64,000 nucleotides of DNA from Rheinheimera sediminis (GCF_004005375.1 NZ_RZUF01000011.1:62001-126000); one strand, 5' to 3'. Numbered from the stretch's first letter, positions 38,235-47,523 are shown. Program-made: numbers and translations. Notes: generated by a model not told the origin, from the sequence alone.

Positions 38235-39527
38235 ATGAGTACAGAGTTAACTGTCTCACTGCGTCAGCATATCCAACAGTTGGGTTTAAACCAGCTAGTG
38301 CTCGGCTTGTCTGGTGGCTTGGATTCTATGGTGTTGCTGGAGCTTTGCCATCAACTAATGCTGGATACAGACATTAAACTCAAGGCTGTGTATATCCATC
38401 ATGGTTTAAGTGCTAATGCCGATCAATGGGCTGATTTTTGTCTGCAGCAATGTGGTCAGCGTCACATTCCTTTTGAAGTTCAAAAAGTACAGCTAAACCC
38501 AACTGCCAATATTGAAGCTCAGGCCCGCGCTGCGCGTTATTCTGCTTTATCTACTTTTGTAAACTCAGCCCAGACTGCTTTGTTAACCGCTCATCATGCG
38601 GATGATCAACTAGAGACTTTGTTGTTGGCATTAAAACGTGGCGCAGGCCCAGCGGGTTTATCTGGTATAGCTGTTGTGCAGTCTTTTGCTTCAGGCTGGT
38701 TAGTGCGGCCTTTGTTAGATTTTAGCCGTGGACAGCTAGAGGTGTTTGCACAAGAGCAGCAACTGGTGTGGATTGAAGACGAAAGTAATAACGACAGCAG
38801 ATTCGACAGGAACTTTCTTCGGCTTGAGGTGATCCCTTTATTGCAGCAGCGCTGGCCAGCATTCCGGCACAATGCACTCCGCTCTGTGGAGCATATTCAG
38901 CAGCAGCAGTACTTTGTCGAAAAACAGCTTGAACAGTTGTTACCTACTGTAATGCTCGGTGCTGAATTAAATTTAAAATTGTTGGCAATGCAAGACTTCA
39001 CTACACAAAAGCTGTTGGTACGCCATTGGCTGGCTTTAACAGGGCTTAATCCATCAACCGATTGGCTGGAGCGATTCTTTTCGGAGCTCATGGGGGCTAA
39101 AGCCGATGCTCAGCCGTTGCTGGAGCTCGATACCTATCAAATCCGTCGTTTCAGTAACAAAGCTTATATCACGCAAGTTATAGAGATTCCGCAGGCTGGA
39201 GTTTTGTCCGAATTAAAACCCGGTCAGCAGCTGAATACTGTTGTAGGGCAGTTTATCCTTAGCAGAGAAGGCAAGGGCACGGCCTTGTTATTAACTGACG
39301 ATCCTTTGTATCTGGTATTTGGATTATTTAGTTTGCCTTTTAAACCTGCAGGTGAGCGTCAGAGAAAACCGCTAAAACAATGGCTTAAGCTATGGGCTGT
39401 ACCTCCATGGCAGCGCTTGCAGTTGCCTGTGCTGGTTCAGAACGGGCAGGTAGTCGCTGTACTGGGCTTAGCATCTAACGCAAATGCAGAGCAGGCCAAT
39501 GCCTATATTGATTGGCAAAAAAGTTAA
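38235..39527 (+). CDS. tilS: tRNA(Ile)-lysidine synthase
   Basis: 430 aa from the ATG at 38235 with AGGG upstream; a GTG at 38229 is unlikely. The PP-loop LGLSGGLDSMVLL is at about 22-34, followed by HHGLSANADQWADFC, AARYSAL and TAHHADDQLETLLLALKRG. The C-terminal TilS domains follow. TilS converts C34 of tRNA Ile2 to lysidine, which is essential for AUA decoding. The accA-tilS linkage is as in E. coli. Confidence 0.96.
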   Translation: MSTELTVSLRQHIQQLGLNQLVLGLSGGLDSMVLLELCHQLMLDTDIKLKAVYIHHGLSANADQWADFCLQQCGQRHIPFEVQKVQLNPTANIEAQARAARYSALSTFVNSAQTALLTAHHADDQLETLLLALKRGAGPAGLSGIAVVQSFASGWLVRPLLDFSRGQLEVFAQEQQLVWIEDESNNDSRFDRNFLRLEVIPLLQQRWPAFRHNALRSVEHIQQQQYFVEKQLEQLLPTVMLGAELNLKLLAMQDFTTQKLLVRHWLALTGLNPSTDWLERFFSELMGAKADAQPLLELDTYQIRRFSNKAYITQVIEIPQAGVLSELKPGQQLNTVVGQFILSREGKGTALLLTDDPLYLVFGLFSLPFKPAGERQRKPLKQWLKLWAVPPWQRLQLPVLVQNGQVVAVLGLASNANAEQANAYIDWQKS

Positions 39528-39537
39528 AATTTATCTG

Positions 39538-40446
39538 TTAAGCCTGATTCAATAGTGCAACCTTGACCGCATTTTTCCCTGCTTGTTTGGCTTGAGATAG
39601 CGCTTCATCAGCACGGTTAAATAACAAGGCTGATGTTTGATGCGGAGCAAGCTGAGCCAAACCAGCACTTGCAGTCACTGCAAAACGGCTACAAATATGG
39701 TGCTGATTAATAGCTTTCACCAAGCGATGAGCAACAAGCTCAGCAGCCAGAGCATCTTCTGATGTCAGCACTACCGCAAACTCATCACCGCCGAAACGAA
39801 ACAGGCAGTCGCTCACTCTCAAGGTCTGACGCATAGCTTCAGCCACAGCAATTAATACATCATCTCCTGCTGGATGACCAAAGTTATCATTGGTGTGTTT
39901 GAAATTATCTAAATCCAATAAGATCAGAGCACAGGCTTGCTTGCGTCTATTGGCAAGCTGCACAGCCCTCTCAAACTGATCGTCAAAATTCCGCCTGTTA
40001 CCCAGACCTGTCAAGCTGTCTTTTAACGCCAGTTGCTGTAAACGAACCACCACTAAGGTATTACGAAGAGGATATAACCATTGCCGCTCCAGCTGCCAGA
40101 GTTGGTGTTGGATCATGGGGGTGAAGGCGTGTTCAGATTGATAATGTAGCTCAGCCAAGCATTGGTCATTCAGCATCAATACACTACGATGCTCAACACT
40201 TCCGTGCTCAGAACCGGGCGCCAGGTACTTACCTACAGCAGTTTGCAACTGAATAGAGCGCAGCGGCAAAACTTTGCCTGCGGCCATAGAAAAAATTTGC
40301 AGTTGGTCTGCCAAATCTAAGCTGGTTTGTAATAGCTCTGGCAAAGTTGCTGGTTCTGAAGACAAACCAGACCAGTGTGGCTGACTGGTGATGCCAGCAT
40401 AACTGGTTCCACTTAATGTCATATCTTGTAAGCCAAATAATTCCAC
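39538..40446 (-). CDS. Diguanylate cyclase with uncharacterised N-terminal sensor region
   Basis: 302 aa. Residues 1 to about 135 have no named motif and no membrane helix. The GGDEF domain has the active site GGDEF at 219-223, an I-site RVSD five residues before it, and DLDNFKHTNDNFGHPAGDD. It should make cyclic di-GMP under feedback inhibition. The longest start is GTG at 40446 with CGGGGT upstream; an ATG at 40422 is the alternative. It converges on tilS (10 bases between stops). Confidence 0.9.
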   Translation of the reverse strand: MELFGLQDMTLSGTSYAGITSQPHWSGLSSEPATLPELLQTSLDLADQLQIFSMAAGKVLPLRSIQLQTAVGKYLAPGSEHGSVEHRSVLMLNDQCLAELHYQSEHAFTPMIQHQLWQLERQWLYPLRNTLVVVRLQQLALKDSLTGLGNRRNFDDQFERAVQLANRRKQACALILLDLDNFKHTNDNFGHPAGDDVLIAVAEAMRQTLRVSDCLFRFGGDEFAVVLTSEDALAAELVAHRLVKAINQHHICSRFAVTASAGLAQLAPHQTSALLFNRADEALSQAKQAGKNAVKVALLNQA

Positions 40447-40590
40447 TGCCGATACCCCGGAGCATGTCTAAGATAGCTTAAACAAGCAGGTATTGTGCCA
40501 CTTCAGTAAGTTTTTGATATTGTTGGTTTTTTAACTTTTCTGGTTTTGTCTGACGCTTTTTTGACAGCACTAAGGGGCTAAAAATTGCCC

Positions 40591-41736
40591 CTATGCTTTC
40601 AGGAAGTTCAATAGTTCGGGCATTTGCTGCATCGCATCATCATAGCCTATGTCTATCAAGCGTTTGGTATAGGATTTTTCAAATAATAGATAGCTGGTTA
40701 AGCTTGATTCTGAATGTTGGGTGATACCTGTCAGGCGTAACAAGCTACGAACCGCTATGGGCAGTTGCAGAAAATGTTGACTGGCGATTTGATTAAAATT
40801 GACGCTGGGATTAATAAGATAGCTGTCTACTTTCTTCAGATCTGTAGGGATATTATTGGCGTTTAGTGTATCAATAGTTCTATTTATCCGGGTCATTCGT
40901 TCTAAATCCGCATTTAAGGTGTCGGAAAAAATAGTATCCAGCAAATGGCCAGCCACAGTGGCGAGACCGGGATGATGAGGCATAGTATGGCTTAAATCAT
41001 CAACGCGCGGCTGTTCTAAACCTATGATCAGTATCTTATCTGCACCTAAGTGGATGGGGGCACTCAGTGGCGACAATTGATTAACTGAACCATCGCCATA
41101 ATAATGCTGATGGATGCGTACAGAAGGAAAGACCAAAGGGATTGAAGCTGATGCCAATAAATGATGAATACCTAAAAGGGTTTTTTGACCACAACGTTTT
41201 GCTCTTCGCCATTCTTTGGCATCATTGCCCTGGAAAAAGGTGATGGAATCGCCTGTGTTATAGCTTGAGGCTGTGACTGATACGCTGGACAGGTAACCGC
41301 CCTGAATGTTGCGGTCTATCCGTTGTAAATCAAGAATGTTGTGCAGTAGTAAACGCAGAGGTTTATTGTCCAGCAAGCTGACAGGCTTTTTATTGGCATA
41401 GTCTGCCTGAAAGGCACTTAAAAAACCGCGCAATAAATGCCAGCCTAAACGCAAATAATCTGAATAATACACATGATGGGTGTGAAAGTTACGCCAGACC
41501 CATTCGATTTTTTTCACTCCCAAGTGAAAGCAGGAGGCATAACAGGCAATGCCTGTCGCATTGATAGCGCCAGCAGAAGTACCGCATACAATTTCGAACG
41601 GAATTTTACTGTTGCGCGGATAATGTTGGGTCAGAGCTTTTAGCACACCAACCTGATAGGCGGCTCTTGCGCCACCACCGGTCAGCAGCAGCGCAACTTT
41701 TTTATCGGGGGTTTCAACTTTTTTATGCTCAGTCAC
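40591..41736 (-). CDS. Patatin-like phospholipase (NTE/RssA-like)
   Basis: 381 aa. The oxyanion loop is LLLTGGGARAAYQVGVLKAL (17-36), the nucleophile elbow GTSAG has Ser54, and the dyad Asp215 lies in YGDGSVNQLSPL. These make a complete Ser-Asp patatin active site for acyl-ester hydrolysis. No signal peptide is visible, so it is cytoplasmic or peripheral. The start is GTG at 41736 with AAGAAG upstream. An AGGGGC/GCCCCT stem (40573-40592) overlaps the stop. Confidence 0.9.
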   Translation of the reverse strand: MTEHKKVETPDKKVALLLTGGGARAAYQVGVLKALTQHYPRNSKIPFEIVCGTSAGAINATGIACYASCFHLGVKKIEWVWRNFHTHHVYYSDYLRLGWHLLRGFLSAFQADYANKKPVSLLDNKPLRLLLHNILDLQRIDRNIQGGYLSSVSVTASSYNTGDSITFFQGNDAKEWRRAKRCGQKTLLGIHHLLASASIPLVFPSVRIHQHYYGDGSVNQLSPLSAPIHLGADKILIIGLEQPRVDDLSHTMPHHPGLATVAGHLLDTIFSDTLNADLERMTRINRTIDTLNANNIPTDLKKVDSYLINPSVNFNQIASQHFLQLPIAVRSLLRLTGITQHSESSLTSYLLFEKSYTKRLIDIGYDDAMQQMPELLNFLKA

Positions 41737-41865
41737 TGAAACTTCTTAACTCATTAGAGACTCTCTGTTTATATATTGCTGAAAAGCAAAATAAATGCAA
41801 CGCTATAACCAGTTTTTCAACGGCTTACTACCAGTCATCCGACTACCTAAAAGGAAATAACAAAA

Positions 41866-42738
41866 ATGACCGAGAAGGCTTCTGGCACAGGCCAGCAACA
41901 ATATTACATAGGTTTAGCTGTAGTAGCTGTCACCCTACTCGCTATTGTCTGGTTTTTTTTCCGATCTGATGAAGCCATAGTACCGGACGCCGAGCCAACC
42001 CCTGTGCCTGTATTGCAGCAACCAGCTCCGGCTGATGTGTTGACAGCTGAACAAGAGCCTGTCGATAGTTTGACAGTGCAAGCACAGGACGAAACGCCCT
42101 TGCAGGAAACTCCACTTGACGATGCCGTAGCCGTTGAACCGACAGTAAAATTACCCAGTCTGGATAACTCAGATGCCGAAGTGAAGAGTGGTTTGTTGGG
42201 CTTACGCTGGAAAGCTGGTTTGGCGTCACTTTTTGTCACTGAAGATATGATCCGCCGTTTTGTGGTAAATGTGGATAACATTGCCCAGGGGACTTTGCCA
42301 AAAAATCAGGCGCTGCTTCAGCCTATGACAGTCAAGTTTGCCACTTTGCCCTCAGATGCTGGTGGCGTGCAGCTGGACCCGGCTAATTTCCAACGTTACG
42401 AGCCTTACCTGCAATTACTGGAGAGCGTTTCTGTGACCGAAGTCAAACGTTTGTTTGAATACTACTATCCCTTGATGCAACAAGCTTATGCAGAATTAGG
42501 TTATCCGGATGCTCAATTTCGTGTCCGGTTGCAGGAGGCTATCAAAGTATTGTTGGCTGCGCCTGAAATTGCTCCTCCCATGGAATTAGCCCGTCCAAAT
42601 GTGTATTACACTTACGCTGATGCTGAAACCGAAGCTTTGCCTTTGGCACAACGTCAGATGATCAGGTTAGGGCCAGATAATCAAAAACGTCTGAAAAGGG
42701 TTTTAGAAGCTCACCAATTGGTATTGGCACAACCTTAA
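41866..42738 (+). CDS. DUF3014 membrane-anchored protein
   Basis: 290 aa. One membrane helix at about 13-31 (YYIGLAVVAVTLLAIVWFFF) is followed by a Pro/Glu/Gln-rich periplasmic linker (about 38-105). The DUF3014 domain then runs from about 120 (MIRRFVVNVDNIAQGTLP) to 285 (RQMIRLGPDNQKRLKRVL). Function unknown. AAAGGAAATAAC precedes the ATG. The stop shares a base with the acyltransferase start (TAATG), so the two are coupled. Confidence 0.88.
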   Translation: MTEKASGTGQQQYYIGLAVVAVTLLAIVWFFFRSDEAIVPDAEPTPVPVLQQPAPADVLTAEQEPVDSLTVQAQDETPLQETPLDDAVAVEPTVKLPSLDNSDAEVKSGLLGLRWKAGLASLFVTEDMIRRFVVNVDNIAQGTLPKNQALLQPMTVKFATLPSDAGGVQLDPANFQRYEPYLQLLESVSVTEVKRLFEYYYPLMQQAYAELGYPDAQFRVRLQEAIKVLLAAPEIAPPMELARPNVYYTYADAETEALPLAQRQMIRLGPDNQKRLKRVLEAHQLVLAQP

Positions 42739-43328
42739 TGTCTGGTTTGCCTGCAATTCCTGCTACTTTGCCCCGACGTCATAGCCGCCTGAGTCAGAAA
42801 CTCGGGCTTTTCTTACTGAAGTCGCTTGGCGGCTGGACTATTACAGGTTCGGTACCCGACTACAAAAAGATGGTCATAGTCGTTGCTCCTCATACCTCAA
42901 ATCAAGATTTTTTTGTTGGGATAGCGGCAGCTCTTGCTTTAGATTTGAAGATAAGGTTTTTAGGTAAACACAGTATTTTTGTTTGGCCTGTCAAAGGACT
43001 GTTAACCTCTTTGGGTGGCATAGCAGTAGATCGCAGCCATCCCCATGGTGTAGTGGGGCAGGTCGTCGCTGAATTTCAGCAGTCAGATAGCTTATGGCTC
43101 GGACTGTCGCCCGAAGGCAGTCGTAAAAAGGTAGAAAACTGGCGTTCGGGTTTTTGGTTTATTGCTAAACAAGCCAATATACCAGTCTGCCTGGTGGGGC
43201 TTGACTATCAACACAAACAACTGGTGTTTGGTCCCTGCGTCACGGTTGGTGAAAATTTCGCCGACGATTTGCAGCGGATGCGTAGTTTTTTTCAGCAAAT
43301 GACCGCAAAGTATCCAGAAAACGCTTAA
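42738..43328 (+). CDS. PlsC-like 1-acylglycerol-3-phosphate acyltransferase family protein
   Basis: 196 aa. The HX4D motif HTSNQD is at 52-57, FLGKHSIFVWP and the GGIAVDRS block follow, and LSPEGSRKKVENWRSGF is the substrate-binding EGSR block. It lacks a long membrane segment. This short, soluble subgroup is usually annotated as a glycerol acyltransferase; its acceptor cannot be fixed here. It is coupled to the DUF3014 gene and lies just upstream of the SRP RNA gene. Confidence 0.87.
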   Translation: MSGLPAIPATLPRRHSRLSQKLGLFLLKSLGGWTITGSVPDYKKMVIVVAPHTSNQDFFVGIAAALALDLKIRFLGKHSIFVWPVKGLLTSLGGIAVDRSHPHGVVGQVVAEFQQSDSLWLGLSPEGSRKKVENWRSGFWFIAKQANIPVCLVGLDYQHKQLVFGPCVTVGENFADDLQRMRSFFQQMTAKYPENA

Positions 43329-43332
43329 GTTC

Positions 43333-43361
43333 TTGCACAGCCAAAAGCTTTTCAGCATAAT
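43333..43361 (+). promoter_or_regulatory. ffs promoter
   Basis: TTGCAC (43333-43338) and CATAAT (43356-43361) are 17 bases apart and GCGCGC follows, like the discriminator of the rpsB promoter. A precursor start near 43368 would leave a 5' extension containing the CCAGT-ttc-ACTGG hairpin (43369-43381) before the mature RNA. Confidence 0.7.
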
Positions 43362-43391
43362 GCGCGCACCAGTTTCACTGGTATCTTCAAT

Positions 43392-43505
43392 GGTGGCCTC
43401 ATCGGTCCTCCCGCAATACTAATTCGTTCACCTGGTCAGGTCCGGAAGGAAGCAGCCAAAGCGGATAACGTATGTGCCGGGATGTCGGCTGGTGAGGTCG
43501 CCACC
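43392..43505 (+). ncRNA. ffs: 4.5S RNA, bacterial signal recognition particle RNA
   Basis: The invariant domain IV sequence GGTCAGGTCCGGAAGGAAGC followed by AGCCA spans about 43436-43460, with the GGAA tetraloop and asymmetric bulge that bind Ffh. GGTGGC (43392-43397) pairs with GCCACC (43500-43505) to close the long hairpin. The length of about 114 nt matches E. coli 4.5S RNA. It also contains CTCCCGCAA and TGTGCCGGGATGTCGGCTGG, conserved in gammaproteobacteria. Ends were set by the terminal helix; a 1-2 nt error is possible. Confidence 0.96.
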
Positions 43506-43600
43506 CAAATATCTCCTAAGCTTTTCGTTTTCCAACTTGTGTACTGTCATCACTTTAAGTAAATTGATGTAGCTAACCAATTCTATGTAAAGGATTATGT

Positions 43601-45550
43601 ATGAAGTTCTCTCTGGCTCTGGCCATATTGCTCAGTGCCACCTTGCCTATGCTCAGTCTGGCGGCTGAAACAACCAAAGCGGAACCCCTCCCTCTTGAGA
43701 CCTTTTATCGGGGCGAACGTATAGAGCAGCTCAGCTTATCTCCGAATGGCAAGCGGCTGATAGCACTGAAAAATCTAAAAGAGTTTACCGCTATTCAACT
43801 GATCGATCTCGAATCAGGGCAAACTGTTTATCTAGCCAAAACGGATAACAAAAAATACAGATTTGCTTGGGTGCGTTGGGCCAATAACAGCCATTTACTG
43901 GTGAGTTTTCGGTTTGGTGCCGTACGTAGTGTTGGTCTTGGCCGTGCTGCAAAAACACATGAAACCAGACTTTTCGCCATGGAAGCCAAGGCTGGTGCTG
44001 AATTTATGCCTATGGTCAAACCGGCCACTGCAGATGAATACCAAAGTCAATTTCAGGATGATGTTGTCAAATTTCGGTTTCCGGATGACGACCATTTCCT
44101 GCTTGGCTTAGATCGACAGATGGCCGGTCATGACAGCCTGTATAAAATCAATGTAAAAACAGGTAACGCCAGTCTGGTAAAAAAATACCGCATTAATGTT
44201 AAATCTTGGGTAGTGGACAGACAAGGTGAGCCAAGAGCTAGTGTGGGCTATGATGATAAATCGACTGAAACCAGTATTAGAGTCTTACCTCCTGGCACTG
44301 AGTCCTGGCAGGAACTGGCCCGTTGGCCTGCCTTTTCTGATAAAGCTATTTCTATTCTGGGTTTTGGCAAAGATCCAAAAGATTTGTATATCACAGCTGT
44401 GCATCAAGGCCGTGATGCCGTGTTTAAAGTGGATATCAGTAAAGCGGATTTTCCAAGGCAGCTGATCCTAAGTCATCCGAAGTATGATATCGCAGGCGAT
44501 TTGATCTACTCATCTGCTCGTCAGGAGCCTGTAGGTATCTATTTTAATGACGAATCATCCGACAGTCTGTATTGGGACCAGGAGTTTAAAAACTTTCAGG
44601 CAGGCTTAGATGCAGTATTACCAGATACGGTCAATTACATCACTCAGTTAAGTGCTGATGAACGTAGCTATCTGGTGTATGCATCCAATGCCACCACACC
44701 TGGTTTATATTTGTTAGGTAACAGAGATGATAAATCTTTAACCTTATTGTCTGAAACTTACCCAGGCTTGAATGAAGACAATCTGGTGCCGAAACAGCGT
44801 ATTAGCTACAAAGCCAGAGACGGTCTTGAAATTGAAGGCTTTTTGTCGACACCTAAAGATACAGAAGGGCCGTCAGCCTTAATCGTCTTGCCTCATGGTG
44901 GACCTTTTACTCAGGATTCCAACAGTTTTGATATTTTCTCCGCCTATCTGGTCAACAAAGGCTACAGGGTATTCCAACCTAATTTCCGCGGCTCTACAGG
45001 CTATGGCCACGAGTTCTTAAGTCAGGCGGTAGGGAAATATGGTATGGCGATGCAGGATGATATTACCGATGGCGTACAGCACCTGATCCAAAAAGGCATA
45101 GCTGATCCAAAACGGATTTGTATTATGGGTGCCAGTTATGGCGGTTATGCTGCCTTGTTAGGCGCTGCGCGCACACCGGATTTATACCAATGCTCCATTA
45201 GTTTTGCTGGCGTGACTGATCTGGAAGAGCAGCGCAACAGCTACCGTAATTTTACCAGCTATAATCTGGCCAAAAAACAGATGGGTGAAGATGAGGACCA
45301 ATTGGAGGAAAACTCTCCGGTGAATATGGTCGACAAAATCAAAATTCCGGTACTGCTGCTTCATGGCACTGAAGACCGCAGTGTACCCGTGCGTCAGGCT
45401 CGTCTGATGGCTTCAGAACTGGCGGATCAGAAAAAAGTCTTTCAGTACATCGAAATCGAAGAAGGGACTCACCATCTGGACTATTTACCTCATCGGAAGC
45501 AGACCTTTGAAGCCATTGATCAGTTCTTAAATAAATACCTGCCACTCTAA
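43601..45550 (+). CDS. Exported S9-family prolyl oligopeptidase-type peptidase
   Basis: 649 aa with a signal peptide (cleavage near LSLAAET). An N-terminal beta-propeller-like region runs to about 390. The alpha/beta hydrolase domain has the nucleophile Ser512 in GASYGGYAALLG, Asp592 in HGTEDRSVPV and the catalytic His at 624 or 625 in GTHHLDYLPH. VLPHGGPFTQD is the oxyanion region. It is probably a periplasmic dipeptidyl or acylaminoacyl peptidase. GTAAAGGATT precedes the ATG. It is monocistronic. Confidence 0.92.
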   Translation: MKFSLALAILLSATLPMLSLAAETTKAEPLPLETFYRGERIEQLSLSPNGKRLIALKNLKEFTAIQLIDLESGQTVYLAKTDNKKYRFAWVRWANNSHLLVSFRFGAVRSVGLGRAAKTHETRLFAMEAKAGAEFMPMVKPATADEYQSQFQDDVVKFRFPDDDHFLLGLDRQMAGHDSLYKINVKTGNASLVKKYRINVKSWVVDRQGEPRASVGYDDKSTETSIRVLPPGTESWQELARWPAFSDKAISILGFGKDPKDLYITAVHQGRDAVFKVDISKADFPRQLILSHPKYDIAGDLIYSSARQEPVGIYFNDESSDSLYWDQEFKNFQAGLDAVLPDTVNYITQLSADERSYLVYASNATTPGLYLLGNRDDKSLTLLSETYPGLNEDNLVPKQRISYKARDGLEIEGFLSTPKDTEGPSALIVLPHGGPFTQDSNSFDIFSAYLVNKGYRVFQPNFRGSTGYGHEFLSQAVGKYGMAMQDDITDGVQHLIQKGIADPKRICIMGASYGGYAALLGAARTPDLYQCSISFAGVTDLEEQRNSYRNFTSYNLAKKQMGEDEDQLEENSPVNMVDKIKIPVLLLHGTEDRSVPVRQARLMASELADQKKVFQYIEIEEGTHHLDYLPHRKQTFEAIDQFLNKYLPL

Positions 45551-46004
45551 GCGTGCAGCCTTTAATTTCGAGCGAAAAGAGGTTCTTCGCACTAATGCCA
45601 GTCAGTTAAACTGACTGGCCTCATTGTTTGGTAGCAGAATAGCTGTATCCTCAACAGCACGAATGGACTTTCTTCGGACTGAGGCTGAAAAAACAGACCA
45701 TCCAAAGCGAGGAAAGGCAAAGCACTAAGCAGCCGCTGTGAGGCAAGGAGCCGAACAGAAGCCTCGAAGGGTGGGTTTAGGGCGTGGCAGTCTGGGCTTT
45801 GCTTTTCCCACTGCGTCCGCACCAACTATTGAATAGATAGGCGGTTTTTGAATAAAAACTACTTAATCTGCATATGGTCTTCTCCCATTTTTGATTGTTT
45901 GCAATTCAATGATGGTATATCGATGCCGAGGTGGGAGGAGATCATCACATCAGGTCACTTATCTGACTGGCATTGGTGTCTTCGCTGCTCCTTTTTATTT
46001 ACTG
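45551..46004. other. Intergenic region with a perfect palindrome, no credible gene
   Basis: This 454-base stretch starts with the hairpin at 45597-45619 and continues with GC-richer sequence to about 45840, then AT-rich DNA. Short frames at 45592-45825 (minus) and 45848-46057 (plus) have no ribosome-binding sites and unusual composition. The GC-rich part may be a dispersed repeat or gene remnant. Confidence 0.5.
45597..45619. terminator. Perfect 11-bp inverted repeat after the S9 peptidase
   Basis: GCCAGTCAGTT and AACTGACTGGC are exact inverted copies around one base, 47 bases after the stop. Only a weak T run (CTCATTGTTT) follows, so termination efficiency is uncertain. Confidence 0.5.
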
Positions 46005-46505
46005 TTAATCATCGTCTACGACGGAGTTTTTACCTGAATGCTGGATACGGTCTATGACTATCACTGCAGCCAGCAGTTGGGCTGTTAATTTAGGTTCGTG
46101 AATATCCACACCATAAGTGTCCGACCAGCTAAACCAAGACTTTGAAACTTCGGCCAACACTTTGCCGTTTTGGCTGATTTTGTATTCGTGTTGCCATAAA
46201 TTGCCGTGCATTTCCAGCTCACCAGCAGGGCCTGTCAGGGTAAAACGACTTGTCCAGAAGGGCCAAAAGCACTTGCGGATCAGCCATTCACTGCCATCCG
46301 CACACAACAGGCGGCAGGCCGGCATAATGCTGAGGTACTTACGTTTGATTTTTAAAATCTCAGCACCACGGCTGTCAAACAGGGTCTGACTGCTGGAGAT
46401 ACTGAAAAACTTGCCTTTGGCACTAAAGGCTTCGTTACCATGCTCATCTTCAATGCGAAAGCTGTCCGTCAGGCTGAATAGTTTCTGTTTTATTTTATAT
46501 TTCAT
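46005..46505 (-). CDS. LURP-one-related (tubby C-terminal-like) protein
   Basis: 166 aa matching the LURP-one/DUF567 fold. MKYKIKQKLFSLTDSFRIEDEHGN, then VKGKFFSIS-like AKGKFFSISSSQTLFD, ILKIKRKYLSIMP and AEVSKSWFSWSDTYGVDI are the family strands. No signal or membrane helix is seen. The family resembles phospholipid scramblase/tubby domains and probably binds lipids or acts structurally. Its role in bacteria is unproven. It is monocistronic. Confidence 0.85.
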   Translation of the reverse strand: MKYKIKQKLFSLTDSFRIEDEHGNEAFSAKGKFFSISSSQTLFDSRGAEILKIKRKYLSIMPACRLLCADGSEWLIRKCFWPFWTSRFTLTGPAGELEMHGNLWQHEYKISQNGKVLAEVSKSWFSWSDTYGVDIHEPKLTAQLLAAVIVIDRIQHSGKNSVVDDD

Positions 46506-46676
46506 CAGTGCAGCTCCATTCCCGCTTTTGGCTCATATCTACAATTTTTCTTATGCTGCCTGAGTTTTACTTTTTTTTGAAGGATTTACATATTGAGTTA
46601 CAAAATTATCCAGAGGTAAATTTTCAATTATTCTGATTAAAAAATGACAGTTGCCCAAAAGGCCGATGCGGCTATC

Positions 46677-47474
46677 TTAGTGCAGAGGCCAACCAAATTT
46701 GCTGAGTATGGTCTGATGCTCGGCATTGCCATAGACCTTAGCCCAGCTTTGCCTTAAATGATCTCTTTGTTGCTGGTTCATACTGTTGATGCTCGCGGCA
46801 AAGTAAGCTGGATTACTATGAACCAGCAAATGCTCCTTATAGATTTTATCGGCTTCAGGCTGATATTTCAGCCAAGCCCTGTATTGTGCTCTGTCTTCGA
46901 TAATACCAGCCACTCGGCCATGGGTGAGTAAATCGAGTTTTTGTTGCAAGGTGCTGACAAAAAGTAACCGTGATTCCAGACCTTCGGTGCGCAGTTGTTC
47001 GAAGGCTTCGCCAAAATAACCAAAACGCATCACACCAATTTGATCCTCCAGCGCTATGAGATGCTGTAACTGTTTCACTTTAAAAATCAGATCACGCCTA
47101 AGCACCAGTATGGCTTCTTCGTTGTAGTGAATACCAATAAAATCAGCATAGCGTTGCCGGTCTTGATTTTTTGACACTGTGAGCAATAGATCCAGCTCGC
47201 CACTTTGTAGTTGCTGCAGTGCTCTGGACCAGGGCAGAAAAACAAAATTCAGACTGCAGCCGCTGCTTCTGGCCAGTAACAAATACAACTCCTGATGTAA
47301 CTCTTGCCAGCTTGCAATATCGGTGTGGTGGTCATGGTCAGTTTGATTGCTTTGTTCATTCAGGCCAGCACTAAAATGGCAGGGCGGATCAGCCCGCACT
47401 GACAGGCTGGTCAGCAGGATACAGGTCAGACAAAGGACTAGGCCAGCAGGCTTGAGAAAGTTGAAGACTATCAT
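46677..47474 (-). CDS. Periplasmic solute-binding-like protein (family 3)
   Basis: From the ATG at 47474 the protein is 265 aa; ATGs at 47486 and 47477 are also possible, and a frame to 47531 is unlikely. A signal peptide (VLCLTCILLTSLSVRAD) is followed by an SBP_bac_3-like domain: FVFLPWSRALQQLQSGELDLLLTVSKNQDR, then GVMRFGYFGEAFEQL and GRVAGIIEDRAQY. No transporter genes are adjacent, so it may be an orphan sensor or binding protein. The ligand is not predictable. Confidence 0.75.
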   Translation of the reverse strand: MIVFNFLKPAGLVLCLTCILLTSLSVRADPPCHFSAGLNEQSNQTDHDHHTDIASWQELHQELYLLLARSSGCSLNFVFLPWSRALQQLQSGELDLLLTVSKNQDRQRYADFIGIHYNEEAILVLRRDLIFKVKQLQHLIALEDQIGVMRFGYFGEAFEQLRTEGLESRLLFVSTLQQKLDLLTHGRVAGIIEDRAQYRAWLKYQPEADKIYKEHLLVHSNPAYFAASINSMNQQQRDHLRQSWAKVYGNAEHQTILSKFGWPLH

Positions 47475-47523
47475 CATAAGCAGCATAGTAGAGCTGTAGA
47501 AAAAGCACAGAAAACAGCCACAA

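Noticed and set aside
45592-46057. Two short frames (45592-45825 minus, 45848-46057 plus)
   Set aside because: No Shine-Dalgarno, and the plus frame runs into the coding end of the LURP-one gene on the other strand.
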